Shown one piece after another: positions 1-8,582 of a DNA stretch of 44,630 nucleotides (positions within the stretch are counted from its first letter, which is position 1; every line of letters begins with the position of its first letter). This DNA is from an uncultured Prevotella sp. Its GTDB lineage: Bacteria > Bacteroidota > Bacteroidia > Bacteroidales > Bacteroidaceae. The notes below the pieces were generated by a model that saw only the letters and a program-made list of their open reading frames with translations, was not told the DNA's origin and made no database searches. Position numbers and translations under genes: made by a program. The stretch lies in NCBI GenBank assembly GCA_937892695.1, contig CALBJK010000072.1:1-44630 (forward strand), written 5' to 3'.

Positions 1-1001
1 CATACCTGCGCTTCGTATTCCTCACCGGCATCACCAAGTTCTCACAACTCAGCATCTTCAGTGAGCTGAACAACATAAAGAACATAAGCATGGAGCGGCA
101 ATATGCGGCAATATGCGGCATAACGGAAGAAGAAATCCAAACGCAGATGGCAGACGACCTTGACATTCTTGCCGAAAGTCTGGGCGTTACGGCAGATGAA
201 GCCATGGGAAAGCTAAAGGCCAACTATGACGGCTACCACTTCACATGGCCGTCGCCTGATATTTATAACCCATTCAGCCTGTTCAACGCCTTCATGGATG
301 GCGAGGTGAAATCGTACTGGTTTGGCAGTGGCACGCCGACCTATCTCATCGAGATGCTTAACAAATTCGGTGTCGTTCCGTCAAGAATAGGAGGAGAAAA
401 TGCCGTGGCTGCCGACTTCGACGCGCCTACCGAACATCTCACCAGTGCCATTCCGCTGCTGTATCAAAGCGGATACATCACCATCAAAGACTACGATTCG
501 ACGTTCGAGTCGTACACCCTCGACATTCCGAACAAAGAGGTGAGAATCGGACTGATGCGCAGCCTCATCCCTTATTATATCACCCCGAACACCATGACGG
601 CCAACAACACCGTCATAGAAATAACCCGCGCCCTGTATGATGGCGACATGAACAAGGCACTGGAGGTGCTGCAGGAGTTTCTCGGAACGATACCCTATTG
701 TGACAACACCAACTATGAAGGTCACTATCAGCAAGTGCTGTACATCATATTCAGCCTCGTGGGCTATTACACCGACGTTGAAGTGCGCACTCCACGCGGT
801 CGTGTAGACGTGGTGGTACGCACTAAGACCGCTCTCTTCATCATCGAAGTGAAGATGGACAAGACAGTCAAAGACGCAATGGACCAGATAAACCTGAAGA
901 ACTACCCTGAGCGTTTCGCCAACTGCGGACTGCCGGTTGTCAAGGTAGGCATCAATTTCGACAGCGAGAAGCGTAACATCTCCGACTGGACAATCGAATG
1001 A
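1..1001 (+). CDS. AAA-ATPase-like / PD-(D/E)XK nuclease-domain protein, 5' partial
   Basis: The reading frame is open from base 3, so the gene begins before the window. The visible part starts with a VFLTGITKFSQ segment, then YAAICGITEEE. This is the end of the AAA-ATPase-like domain (Pfam AAA-ATPase_like) of a family very common in Bacteroidales. The C-terminus carries the fused PD-(D/E)XK domain: an aspartate in GRVDVVV and the E-x-K core in FIIEVKMD, around window bases 795-860. The Walker A part would lie upstream and is missing here. Members occur in many near-identical copies per genome. Their role is unproven; a nuclease or mobile-element link is inferred from the fold. The internal ATG at base 90 is not the real start because homology continues upstream of it. 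Confidence 0.85.
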   Translation, partial: YLRFVFLTGITKFSQLSIFSELNNIKNISMERQYAAICGITEEEIQTQMADDLDILAESLGVTADEAMGKLKANYDGYHFTWPSPDIYNPFSLFNAFMDGEVKSYWFGSGTPTYLIEMLNKFGVVPSRIGGENAVAADFDAPTEHLTSAIPLLYQSGYITIKDYDSTFESYTLDIPNKEVRIGLMRSLIPYYITPNTMTANNTVIEITRALYDGDMNKALEVLQEFLGTIPYCDNTNYEGHYQQVLYIIFSLVGYYTDVEVRTPRGRVDVVVRTKTALFIIEVKMDKTVKDAMDQINLKNYPERFANCGLPVVKVGINFDSEKRNISDWTIE

Positions 1002-1267
1002 CTACAAACAGGAATACGGAGAAATCTGGGATGCTCTGACGTACATTAGGTGCGAGTTCCGTCATTTTCCAGTAACTTTACAGGCGAAAAGAAACGCTGT
1101 GCTTATAAAATATCCGATATGAATACAGACATTTGAACAAATACGTGAGGACGGTTAATTCATACAGATTATTAACTGGAGTGAGTTATTTAATCTTTTT
1201 GCAGTAAAATCGGTGTTTTAGAACCCACCTTAATAGAAGACGGATAGAGACATTCGTAAATAATTTG

Positions 1268-1275
1268 TAACTTTG
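1268..1275 (+). promoter_or_regulatory. Putative Bacteroidetes -7 element upstream of miaB
   Basis: TAACTTTG matches the Bacteroidetes TAnnTTTG -7 consensus and lies 19 bases before the miaB ATG, implying a very short leader. No clear TTTG -33 box is seen at the right spacing. The rest of the 1002-1294 gap is AT-rich, and I see no gene in it. Confidence 0.45.
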
Positions 1276-1294
1276 CATACAAATTGCAATTTGA

Positions 1295-2635
1295 ATGAAA
1301 AGACTCTTTATAGATACCTACGGCTGCCAGATGAATGTGGCCGACTCGGAAGTCGTAGCTTCGGTCATGCAGATGGCGGGCTACGAAGTGTGCGACCACG
1401 AAGAAGATGCCGACGCCGTTTTCCTGAACACCTGCTCCATACGCGAGAACGCGGAAAACAAGATATACAACCGTCTGGACACGCTCAACGCCGAACGCAA
1501 GAAAGGGCGGAAGCTCATTCTCGGCGTGCTCGGATGCATGGCCGAACGGGTAAGGGACGACCTCATCGAGAACCACCATGCCGACCTCGTGGCCGGACCC
1601 GACTCCTATCTCAATCTGCCCGACCTCATAGCACAGGCCGAGGCCGGCAACAAGGCCATCAACATAGAGCTGTCCACCACCGAGACCTACCGCGACATTG
1701 TGCCGCAGCGCATAGCCCTGGCCAAGATAGGAGGATTCGTGAGCATCATGCGCGGATGCAACAACTTCTGCCACTACTGCATCGTGCCCTACACCCGTGG
1801 CCGCGAACGCTCGCGCGACGTAGAGAGCATACTGCGCGAAGTGCGCGACCTGCGCGACCGTGGCTACCGCGAGGTGACGCTACTGGGACAGAACGTCAAC
1901 AGCTACAGATGGAAACGTCCGTCCGCCGACGGACAGACGGAAGAAGAAACAATAGCCTTCCCGCAGCTTCTGAAGATGGTGGCCGAAGCCGTACCTGAAA
2001 TGCGGGTGCGTTTCACCACCAGCCACCCCAAGGACATGAGCGACGAGACGCTCCACGTCATCGCCGACACGCCCAACGTCTGCAAGCACATACATCTGCC
2101 CGTACAGAGCGGCAGCGACAAGATTCTGAAACTGATGAACCGCAAGTACACACGCGAGTGGTATCTCGACCGCGTGGCGGCCATACGGCGCATCATACCC
2201 GGCTGCGGACTGTCCACCGACATGTTTGTGGGCTATCACGACGAGACAGAAGACGACCACCAGATGTCGCTCTCGCTCATGCGCGAAGTGGGCTACGACT
2301 CGGCCTTCATGTTCAAATATTCGGAACGCCCTGGCACATACGCCTCGAAGCATCTGCCCGACAATGTGCCTGAAGACGTGAAGATTAGACGGCTCAACGA
2401 GATGATACATCTACAGACCGAACTCTCGGCCGAGTCGAACCTCCGCGACGAGGGCAAGGAGTTCGACGTGCTGGTAGAGAACTTCAGCAAGCGCAGTCGC
2501 GAACAGCTCTGCGGACGTACGGAGCAGAACAAGATGGTAGTGTTCGACAAGGGCAATCACCACATCGGCCAGACCGTGCGGGTGCGCATCATCGGGTCGA
2601 CCAGCGCGACACTCTTCGGCGAAGCCGTAGACTAA
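1295..2635 (+). CDS. miaB: tRNA-2-methylthio-N6-dimethylallyladenosine synthase MiaB
   Basis: MiaB is a radical SAM methylthiotransferase. It adds a methylthio group to i6A at position 37 of tRNAs reading UNN codons, using two 4Fe-4S clusters. The 446 residues match the family length. The N-terminal UPF0004 domain has the three cluster cysteines C11 (DTYGCQMN), C47 (NTCSIREN) and C81 (LGCMAER). The radical SAM CxxxCxxC motif is C155, C159 and C162 in GCNNFCHYCIVPYTRGRE. A TRAM-like RNA-binding domain closes the C-terminus (about residues 380-446). The ATG at 1295 places the first cysteine at the usual position. The gene heads a plus-strand group with the ABC exporter (61-base gap) and the pseudouridine synthase, and both end genes modify RNA. 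No truncation is seen. Confidence 0.97.
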   Translation: MKRLFIDTYGCQMNVADSEVVASVMQMAGYEVCDHEEDADAVFLNTCSIRENAENKIYNRLDTLNAERKKGRKLILGVLGCMAERVRDDLIENHHADLVAGPDSYLNLPDLIAQAEAGNKAINIELSTTETYRDIVPQRIALAKIGGFVSIMRGCNNFCHYCIVPYTRGRERSRDVESILREVRDLRDRGYREVTLLGQNVNSYRWKRPSADGQTEEETIAFPQLLKMVAEAVPEMRVRFTTSHPKDMSDETLHVIADTPNVCKHIHLPVQSGSDKILKLMNRKYTREWYLDRVAAIRRIIPGCGLSTDMFVGYHDETEDDHQMSLSLMREVGYDSAFMFKYSERPGTYASKHLPDNVPEDVKIRRLNEMIHLQTELSAESNLRDEGKEFDVLVENFSKRSREQLCGRTEQNKMVVFDKGNHHIGQTVRVRIIGSTSATLFGEAVD

Positions 2636-2696
2636 GGCTTCAGGTTCCCGGCATTCTGACGACAAGAATTTATGAATCAAGAACAATGAATCAGTT

Positions 2697-4523
2697 ATGA
2701 AAGAGTTCATGCGCGTCTTGCTGCGCTTCGTTCCGCCATATAAGAAGTACCTGTTCCTCTCGATAGTCTTCAACATACTCACGGCACTGCTCAACATCTT
2801 CTCCTTCATGGCCATCGTGCCGATATTGCAGATACTCTTCAAGACAGGAGAGGCAGGAGTGGCAAGAAAGCTCATGCCTGTCACGCTCGACAACCTGACA
2901 GGCTCGCTGAGCAACAACGCCGACTATTACGTAACACAGCTGATTGACAACGTAGGCCCCACTACCACTTTGTTGCTGATAGGATTGTTCCTGAGCGTGA
3001 TGACATTCTTCAAGACAGCATCCTACTTCCTTGCCTCGGCTTCCATCATCCCTATACGCACGGGAGTGGTGCGCGACATACGCAACGCGCTCTACCGTAA
3101 GATTACGTCGCTGTCGATAGGTTTCTTCTCGGAAGAACGCAAAGGCGACATCATAGCCCGCATGACCGGCGACGTGGGAGAAATAGAAAACTCTATCATG
3201 TCGTCGCTCGACATGCTCTTCAAGAACCCCATCCTCATCCTCTTCTATTTCGGAGCACTTATATTCATTTCGTGGCAGCTCACGCTGTTCACCATTTTCT
3301 TTGTCCCCGTCTTCGGATGGTTCATGGGCGTGGTGGGACGCAAACTGAAGGCCCGGTCTATCAAGGCCCAGTCGCTATGGAGCGACACCATGAGCCAGGT
3401 AGAAGAGACTCTGGGCGGACTGCGCATAATCAAGGCTTTCTGTGCCGAAGACAAGATGAACCGCCGGTTCGACCATATCAACAGTGCCTACCGCAACGCC
3501 GTGCAGCGAGTGAACATACGCCAGCAGATGGCTCACCCCATGAGCGAATTTCTCGGAACGGTGATGATAGTAATAGTATTGTGGTTCGGCGGCATTCTCG
3601 TGCTCAACCAGCAAGTGCTCTCCGGACCTAAGTTCATCTACTACCTCGTGATGCTCTACAGCATCATCAATCCGCTGAAACAATTTTCCAAAGAACTGTA
3701 CAACATACCTAAAGGTCTGGCCTCGATGGAACGTGTCGACAAGATTCTGTTGGCCGACAATCCTATAAAGGAAAAGCCCAATCCGCGCCACATATCGTCG
3801 TTCGAACACAGCATAGAGTTCAGACACGTCTCGTTCCGCTACGGCGAGCAGTGGGTGCTGCGCGACATAAATCTCACGATAAAGAAAGGACAGACCGTAG
3901 CCCTCGTAGGGCAGAGCGGCAGCGGCAAATCGACACTTGTCGACCTCATTCCACGCTACTACGACGTGCAGGAAGGCCAGGTGCTTATCGACGGAATCGA
4001 CGTGCGCGACCTCGGCATACACGACCTGCGTCAGCTCATAGGCAACGTCAACCAGGAGGCAATTCTCTTCAACGACTCTTTCTACAACAACATAACCTTC
4101 GGTGTTGAAAACGCTACGCGCGAAGATGTGGAGCGGGCGGCACGCATAGCCAATGCCCACGATTTCATCATGGCTTCGGAGCATGGCTACGACACCAACA
4201 TCGGCGACCGTGGCGGAAGGCTCTCCGGCGGCCAGCGACAGCGCGTGAGCATAGCACGGGCGGTACTGAAGAATCCGCCCATCCTCATTCTCGACGAGGC
4301 TACATCGGCTCTCGACACCGAGAGCGAACGACTGGTACAAGACGCGCTGGAACGGCTGATGAAGACCCGAACCACCGTAGCCATAGCCCACCGGCTGTCC
4401 ACAATCCGCAATGCCGACGAGATATGCGTGATGCACGACGGAATTATCGTGGAGCGTGGCTCTCACGACGAGCTGATGGCCATGGGAGGATACTACAAGC
4501 GGCTGCACGACATGCAGGCGTAG
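2697..4523 (+). CDS. MsbA-like ABC exporter (fused permease and ATPase)
   Basis: This is a half-transporter that would work as a homodimer in the inner membrane. Residues 1-340 hold about six hydrophobic helices (ABC_membrane domain), and the ATPase domain follows. Walker A GQSGSGKST is at 405-413, the Q-loop lies near NQEAILF, the signature LSGGQRQR starts at 509, Walker B ILILDEATSALD is at 529-540, and the H-loop His is about residue 565. All catalytic motifs are intact. The size (608 aa) and organisation fit MsbA/lipid A flippase-like exporters common in Bacteroidales, but family level cannot separate lipid from peptide or drug substrates. It starts 61 bases after miaB and ends 18 bases before the pseudouridine synthase, so co-transcription is likely. 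Confidence 0.93.
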   Translation: MKEFMRVLLRFVPPYKKYLFLSIVFNILTALLNIFSFMAIVPILQILFKTGEAGVARKLMPVTLDNLTGSLSNNADYYVTQLIDNVGPTTTLLLIGLFLSVMTFFKTASYFLASASIIPIRTGVVRDIRNALYRKITSLSIGFFSEERKGDIIARMTGDVGEIENSIMSSLDMLFKNPILILFYFGALIFISWQLTLFTIFFVPVFGWFMGVVGRKLKARSIKAQSLWSDTMSQVEETLGGLRIIKAFCAEDKMNRRFDHINSAYRNAVQRVNIRQQMAHPMSEFLGTVMIVIVLWFGGILVLNQQVLSGPKFIYYLVMLYSIINPLKQFSKELYNIPKGLASMERVDKILLADNPIKEKPNPRHISSFEHSIEFRHVSFRYGEQWVLRDINLTIKKGQTVALVGQSGSGKSTLVDLIPRYYDVQEGQVLIDGIDVRDLGIHDLRQLIGNVNQEAILFNDSFYNNITFGVENATREDVERAARIANAHDFIMASEHGYDTNIGDRGGRLSGGQRQRVSIARAVLKNPPILILDEATSALDTESERLVQDALERLMKTRTTVAIAHRLSTIRNADEICVMHDGIIVERGSHDELMAMGGYYKRLHDMQA

Positions 4524-4541
4524 ACTTTTCCGTAATCAGAC

Positions 4542-6164
4542 ATGAGCAATCAGTCGCTTCCGCCACGTTTCACCTATCCGTTCTGCTATGAGCCTCATCC
4601 GCTATGCGTGGATGCAGCCGAAGAACTGAAACGCTACATCAGGGAAAGCCATATCATGGACGGCGAACCTGGAGGAGGCAAGATGTTCGGCGTGCTCATC
4701 GTTGAAGACGGCGACGGACACGTAAGCCATCTGGCCGCCTACTCCGGACTTCTGGCCGGACGCAACGACTGGCCGGGTTTTGTTCCGCCCGTGTTCGACG
4801 CACAGCAGCCCGACGGCTATTTCAAAATACATGAAAGACAGATAAGCACTCTCAATGAGAAGATTGAAGCAGCCGAGCACGCCCCCGGTTATGCTGCGGC
4901 CCGCGAAGCTTTGGTCAATGCCGAGACCGAGACCAAGGCTGAGACAGACAGCTACCGCGCCATGATGAAGGAAGCCAAGAGCCATCGCAGCCGTATAAGG
5001 CAGCGAGGCGGCCTTTCGTCCGAGGAAGAAGCGGCTCTGACACGGGAGAGCCAGTTTCAGAAGGCTGAACTGCACCGAATGAAACTCCGTGCCGCCCGCA
5101 TTATAGAGACGGCAAAAGCAAAGGTTGAAAAATTTGAACGACATATAGCAACGATGAAGACCGAGCGCAAGACCATGAGTGACAATCTGCAGCACTGGCT
5201 CTTCTCACAATATTCCATGCTCAACGCCCGGGGCGAACGGCGCAGCCTACTGAGTATCTTCGCCGACACTCCCTCCGGCGTTCCTCCTGCAGGAGCCGGA
5301 GACTGCTGCGCCCCTAAACTCTTGCAGTATGCTTACAGCCACAACCTGCGCCCAGTGTGCATGGCCGAGTTCTGGTATGGCCATCCTCCAAAGAACGAAT
5401 TGCGGCGACACGGATGCTACTACCCGGCTTGCAGCGGCAAGTGCAAGCCCATACTCGCCCACATGCTCCAAGGACTCGCCGTTGACCCCGACCCATTGCA
5501 AGGCAGGGCCGGCCAAGACCTGGAAATAGTGTATCAGGACGAAGAACTGGCTGTCGTCTGCAAACCGGCAGGAATGCTCAGTGTGCCGGGACGTGACCGA
5601 CGAAGGTCGGTGCTGTCGCTTATGCGACGGCTGTGCCCCGAAGCCGAAGGACCGATGGCGGTACACAGGCTCGACATGGATACAAGCGGGCTGATGCTGG
5701 TAGCCAAGACTGCCGATGCATACCGGTGTCTGCAACGCCAGTTTCTCGACCGCACCATACATAAAGAGTACATCGCTCTGCTCGACGGGACATCCGCTTT
5801 TCCACAGCAAGGAAGGATTGACCTTCCATTACGTCCCGACCCTTTCGACCGTCCCCGGCAGATTGTAGACCGAGAAAACGGCAAGCCTGCAGTCACCTTA
5901 TATAATGTTCTGCGCAAAGAGACTATTACAGACAGTACTGGAACTCAACATGCCGTCACCCGCATACAACTCTTTCCACAGACAGGCCGTACCCACCAGC
6001 TGCGCGTACACTGTGCCCACAGTGATGGACTCGGACTTCCTATTCTCGGCGACCCTCTATACGGAAACCGCTCTGACCGGCTCTACCTTCATGCAGTTGC
6101 AATCACCTTCATCCATCCCATAACGAAAAAGGAAATGACATTCAGGCACAATCCGGATTTTTAA
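4542..6164 (+). CDS. RluA-family pseudouridine synthase with long N-terminal coiled-coil and Cys-rich extension
   Basis: The C-terminal half (about residues 325-540) is an RluA-type pseudouridine synthase. Motif HRLDMDTSGLMLVAKT begins at H375, and the catalytic aspartate is D378. GRTHQLRVHC and GDPLYG motifs follow. RluA enzymes isomerise uridines in rRNA or tRNA. At 540 aa the protein is much longer than classical RluA/C/D (about 220-330 aa). Residues 75-225 are a charged, Lys/Glu/Arg-rich predicted coiled coil. Residues 255-301 hold clustered cysteines (C255, C256, C292, C297, C301), the last three in GCYYPACSGKC. No S4 domain is obvious. Such long forms are known in Bacteroidetes. The extension may bind metal or RNA, which is inference. 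The RNA target cannot be told from sequence. Confidence 0.9.
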   Translation: MSNQSLPPRFTYPFCYEPHPLCVDAAEELKRYIRESHIMDGEPGGGKMFGVLIVEDGDGHVSHLAAYSGLLAGRNDWPGFVPPVFDAQQPDGYFKIHERQISTLNEKIEAAEHAPGYAAAREALVNAETETKAETDSYRAMMKEAKSHRSRIRQRGGLSSEEEAALTRESQFQKAELHRMKLRAARIIETAKAKVEKFERHIATMKTERKTMSDNLQHWLFSQYSMLNARGERRSLLSIFADTPSGVPPAGAGDCCAPKLLQYAYSHNLRPVCMAEFWYGHPPKNELRRHGCYYPACSGKCKPILAHMLQGLAVDPDPLQGRAGQDLEIVYQDEELAVVCKPAGMLSVPGRDRRRSVLSLMRRLCPEAEGPMAVHRLDMDTSGLMLVAKTADAYRCLQRQFLDRTIHKEYIALLDGTSAFPQQGRIDLPLRPDPFDRPRQIVDRENGKPAVTLYNVLRKETITDSTGTQHAVTRIQLFPQTGRTHQLRVHCAHSDGLGLPILGDPLYGNRSDRLYLHAVAITFIHPITKKEMTFRHNPDF

Positions 6165-6170
6165 GGGGGC

Positions 6171-6281
6171 TATAACAAATCGTGTGGGCAGTATGGACGC
6201 ACGAGCCGTGCGTCCATACTGATTAACGATAGACTCATACGATGCTTTAGACAGCCACACTTACCCACACGAAACGTTATA
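6171..6281. repeat. Nested inverted-repeat element with perfect 15-bp central hairpin
   Basis: The outer arms are TATAACAAATCGTGTGGG (6171-6188) and CCCACACGAAACGTTATA (6264-6281), which pair at 15 of 18 positions. Just inside the left arm is a perfect hairpin: CAGTATGGACGCACG (6189-6203), loop AGC, and the exact reverse complement (6207-6221). It lies between convergent genes, so it may act as a bidirectional terminator. The nested arms also resemble a small non-autonomous mobile or REP-like element. No target-site duplication is obvious. Confidence 0.8.
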
Positions 6282-6311
6282 GATTCTTTTATTTCTTCGA
6301 AGACATTAAAA

Positions 6312-6848
6312 TCAAAACGATATTCCTATAGTCGCTACCATACCGTTATAGTCGGCTATGCCGGCAGTGCGCGAGTCGGTATGACGAAAACCTATGCCGA
6401 ATGTCGGTCTTATGGGCAGCTTCGTTCCCATAGAGAACACCACCTTTCCTTCGTAGCTCGTGTTCTTCCAGTCCGCATTGCCTACGGTTGTGAGAACAGT
6501 ACCTTTGAGGTCAATCCCAAAACCTACCACGTCGACCAGTCTGAATCCAATACCTCCGCCCAGACCCGAGCCTTGCGTCCATGTCTTCATTCCGTTGTCG
6601 GCCTTATGCAGCCCAGTCATGCCTTCACCTTTCACAAAGACATACATTCGGGGTATAATCTTGTAACCTACCTGTCCGCTGAACGTCAACTGTTTCATGC
6701 CTTTGTTGGGCAGTCCACCTCCAAAATCAATATCAAACATGAAGTGTTTCGACAAAGGACCGTTAATTGTATTTGTTCTGTTTTCCTGCGCAAAGCACGA
6801 TGTTAACGTACAGAAAAGCAACGTCATCATCAATAAAATCTTGTTCAT
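6312..6848 (-). CDS. Small exported beta-rich protein, probable outer-membrane barrel
   Basis: This protein of 178 aa is not assigned to a named family. Residues 1-20 form a signal peptide (MNKILLMMTLLFCTLTSCFA). The rest is an alternating Gly/aromatic/polar pattern with many short beta-strand-like segments (FGGGLPNKG, YVFVKGEG, GSGLGGGIGFRL, PTFGIGFRH). It ends in ...GISF, a terminal aromatic as in outer-membrane beta-barrels. The ATG at 6848 is chosen because the signal peptide starts there; longer in-frame extension upstream has no signal-like sequence and would reach the neighbouring gene. Its C-terminal motif R-x-x-D-S-R-x-x-G-I-x-D is shared with the adjacent upstream gene, 29 bases away, suggesting tandem paralogues. 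Low GC content matches the block up to about 10390. Confidence 0.7.
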   Translation of the reverse strand: MNKILLMMTLLFCTLTSCFAQENRTNTINGPLSKHFMFDIDFGGGLPNKGMKQLTFSGQVGYKIIPRMYVFVKGEGMTGLHKADNGMKTWTQGSGLGGGIGFRLVDVVGFGIDLKGTVLTTVGNADWKNTSYEGKVVFSMGTKLPIRPTFGIGFRHTDSRTAGIADYNGMVATIGISF

Positions 6849-6877
6849 AGTTGTTTCTACTAATTCAAACAAACTGT

Positions 6878-7423
6878 TTATAATCCTACGGAGAAAAAGA
6901 CAGAACAAAAATCTTTTATTCCAACTGAACGTGAATCAATGTATCGCACACCGATTCCGAGTTTTATGCTCCCGAAAATGTTGCTTTCCTCAAAGAGTCC
7001 TAAATCGTACATATCGTAGGCGAAATCTGTTTTGCCTACGTTACGAGCATATTTAAATTTCAGATATCCAGATTCTTTTTTGCCCAAGAGCCAGTACTTA
7101 CGACCGTTCCCGTTACAAAACAGCCTGTATGCAGCAGCTGCAAATAAGCCATGACTTGTATAAAATGTTTTCTGCTTATTAGCATTAAACGGTACAAGCA
7201 TGTATTGGTATCCTGCACTGAACTGGATTCTTTTTACGGGAATCTTTATTTCCGGGCTAATCAGGATTGGTGTATATCCTTTACTGCGAGGAGACACAGA
7301 AAATTCCAGTCCAAGGTTAAACGGCTTTACACCCTCTTCGCACTCGTTACACAGACTATCAGTTTGCGCACTTATAGAAGTTGCGCAGCAAAGCATTAAT
7401 AATGACAATAGCAGATATTTCAT
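6878..7423 (-). CDS. Small exported beta-rich protein, paralogue of the downstream gene
   Basis: This is a 181-aa unknown with an N-terminal signal peptide (MKYLLLSLLMLCCATSISAQ). The mature part begins with a Cys pair (SLCNECEEG) and continues in beta-strand-like segments (FNLGLEFSVSP, IQFSAGYQYMLVPF, GSIKLGIGVRYIDSRS). It ends in FFSVGL. The motif R-Y-I-D-S-R-S-V-G-I-K-D near the C-terminus matches R-H-T-D-S-R-T-A-G-I-A-D in the next gene, so the two are probably related. The start at 7423 is preferred; an ATG at 7429 adds two residues and is equally possible. It lies 105 bases after the lipoprotein gene and 29 bases before its paralogue. A surface role is inferred only from export and composition. 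Confidence 0.68.
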   Translation of the reverse strand: MKYLLLSLLMLCCATSISAQTDSLCNECEEGVKPFNLGLEFSVSPRSKGYTPILISPEIKIPVKRIQFSAGYQYMLVPFNANKQKTFYTSHGLFAAAAYRLFCNGNGRKYWLLGKKESGYLKFKYARNVGKTDFAYDMYDLGLFEESNIFGSIKLGIGVRYIDSRSVGIKDFCSVFFSVGL

Positions 7424-7528
7424 ATACATTTTATTTGTTTTATGTAACAATAAGGAAATTCCAATATAGTATTTTCTTATCGCTACATAAATATTCTACT
7501 TGATTTAATTTATTAACCCAAGAAATTC

Positions 7529-8557
7529 CTACTCCCCTTGCTCAATAAATTCTGGATTCCATAATTTTGTGCTTGCAAAAGTTACAGATAATGCAATTTT
7601 AAAATATTCTTTTGTGATATCATCCAGTTTTGAAGACTCTACAATATTGAAAACTTCGTTTGTATAATTGTCGTGCTTTTTCAAATCATCGATACTTTTA
7701 AATGACGAGAAATAGCTCTCCATAAGCGATTCTACATTTTTAATCTCAGGATTGTTGTCATCAAAGATTTTTGTTGTCAATGTAGAATCGTTAATATTCT
7801 GATAAAGTTCTATTGCATTTGAAATTTCAGCCTTTAAGTTTTTATCTTCAAGGTACGATTTATCCAGATGCATTACATTCACAGTACTGGTTAGTACATA
7901 ATGAGCCAAAGAATCTTTACTTAAACTTCCATCAAACAAAGCTGGGTTCTTTTGAACCATATTAACAATGACTGCATTATGGTAATAGCCGATGCTATCC
8001 ATGGTTACGCTCGGAACATTTGCATGATTACCTAAAATAAGTCCTGACATAGCAAATGAAGAATCATTAATTGCTTCGGTTTTATGTACTCCTATTGAAT
8101 CGCTTAAAGATTTGAGAGTTTGTATTTTCTGGGGCAAAGTTGCCACTGTTGCATTTTGGTTATTTTGTGGAGTAAAGATTGCTTGAATGGAAGATATTAC
8201 TCCATCTACAACGGCACCAACGGCTACTGTTATCAGTGCATCACCTATACCTGATCTTGTTACGGTAGTTTGTGAATGGTTATTCAGAGCCCCAAGTGCT
8301 CCTTTACCATCTGCCTTAGCAACTCGAACAATTCCATGCCACAAATTTGACCAGAAACCTCTTGTGGAAGAACCAAACTCGTGCTCTCCAGCATTTCTGA
8401 TACGCTCATTTGTGATTTCCAGCTCTTGCATCTGAGATTCAGCCAATCCATTCTCTACAGATTGGCCTTCTGTACCAATTGTTTCGTCTTGAGTGCTACA
8501 AGATGCGAACGTGATTGCAGAAGCAAAGATTGCAATCATAATTAATAGTTTTCTCAT
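7529..8557 (-). CDS. Lipoprotein of unknown function with internal hydrophobic segment
   Basis: The product has 342 aa and I recognise no family. A lipoprotein signal peptide (residues 1-20, lipobox FASC, lipidated C20) directs it to the envelope. Residues 66-90 contain a Trp-rich start (GFWSNLWHG), then a basic and Gly/Ala-rich stretch (KADGKGALGAL). A second hydrophobic Gly/Ala/Val run follows around residues 102-122 (GDALITVAVGAVVDGVI). The remainder is hydrophilic and mostly helical-looking. The hydrophobic run could be a membrane-inserting segment, by inference. The gene follows the DUF3244 gene by 25 bases and is probably co-transcribed with it. Codon use is AT-rich like its neighbours and unlike the housekeeping genes on either side. 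Confidence 0.72.
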   Translation of the reverse strand: MRKLLIMIAIFASAITFASCSTQDETIGTEGQSVENGLAESQMQELEITNERIRNAGEHEFGSSTRGFWSNLWHGIVRVAKADGKGALGALNNHSQTTVTRSGIGDALITVAVGAVVDGVISSIQAIFTPQNNQNATVATLPQKIQTLKSLSDSIGVHKTEAINDSSFAMSGLILGNHANVPSVTMDSIGYYHNAVIVNMVQKNPALFDGSLSKDSLAHYVLTSTVNVMHLDKSYLEDKNLKAEISNAIELYQNINDSTLTTKIFDDNNPEIKNVESLMESYFSSFKSIDDLKKHDNYTNEVFNIVESSKLDDITKEYFKIALSVTFASTKLWNPEFIEQGE

Positions 8558-8582
8558 ATTATCTTATTAGTGAAACATGTCC

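Noticed and set aside
101..120. Tandem 10-bp repeat ATATGCGGCA
   Set aside because: The reading frame and family sequence YAAICGIT fit without any insertion, so the repeat is chance codon choice rather than slippage damage.
3375..4508. Long open frame opposite the ABC exporter
   Set aside because: It is antisense to a gene with all ABC motifs, and its translation has no recognisable domain; codon bias of the true gene explains it.
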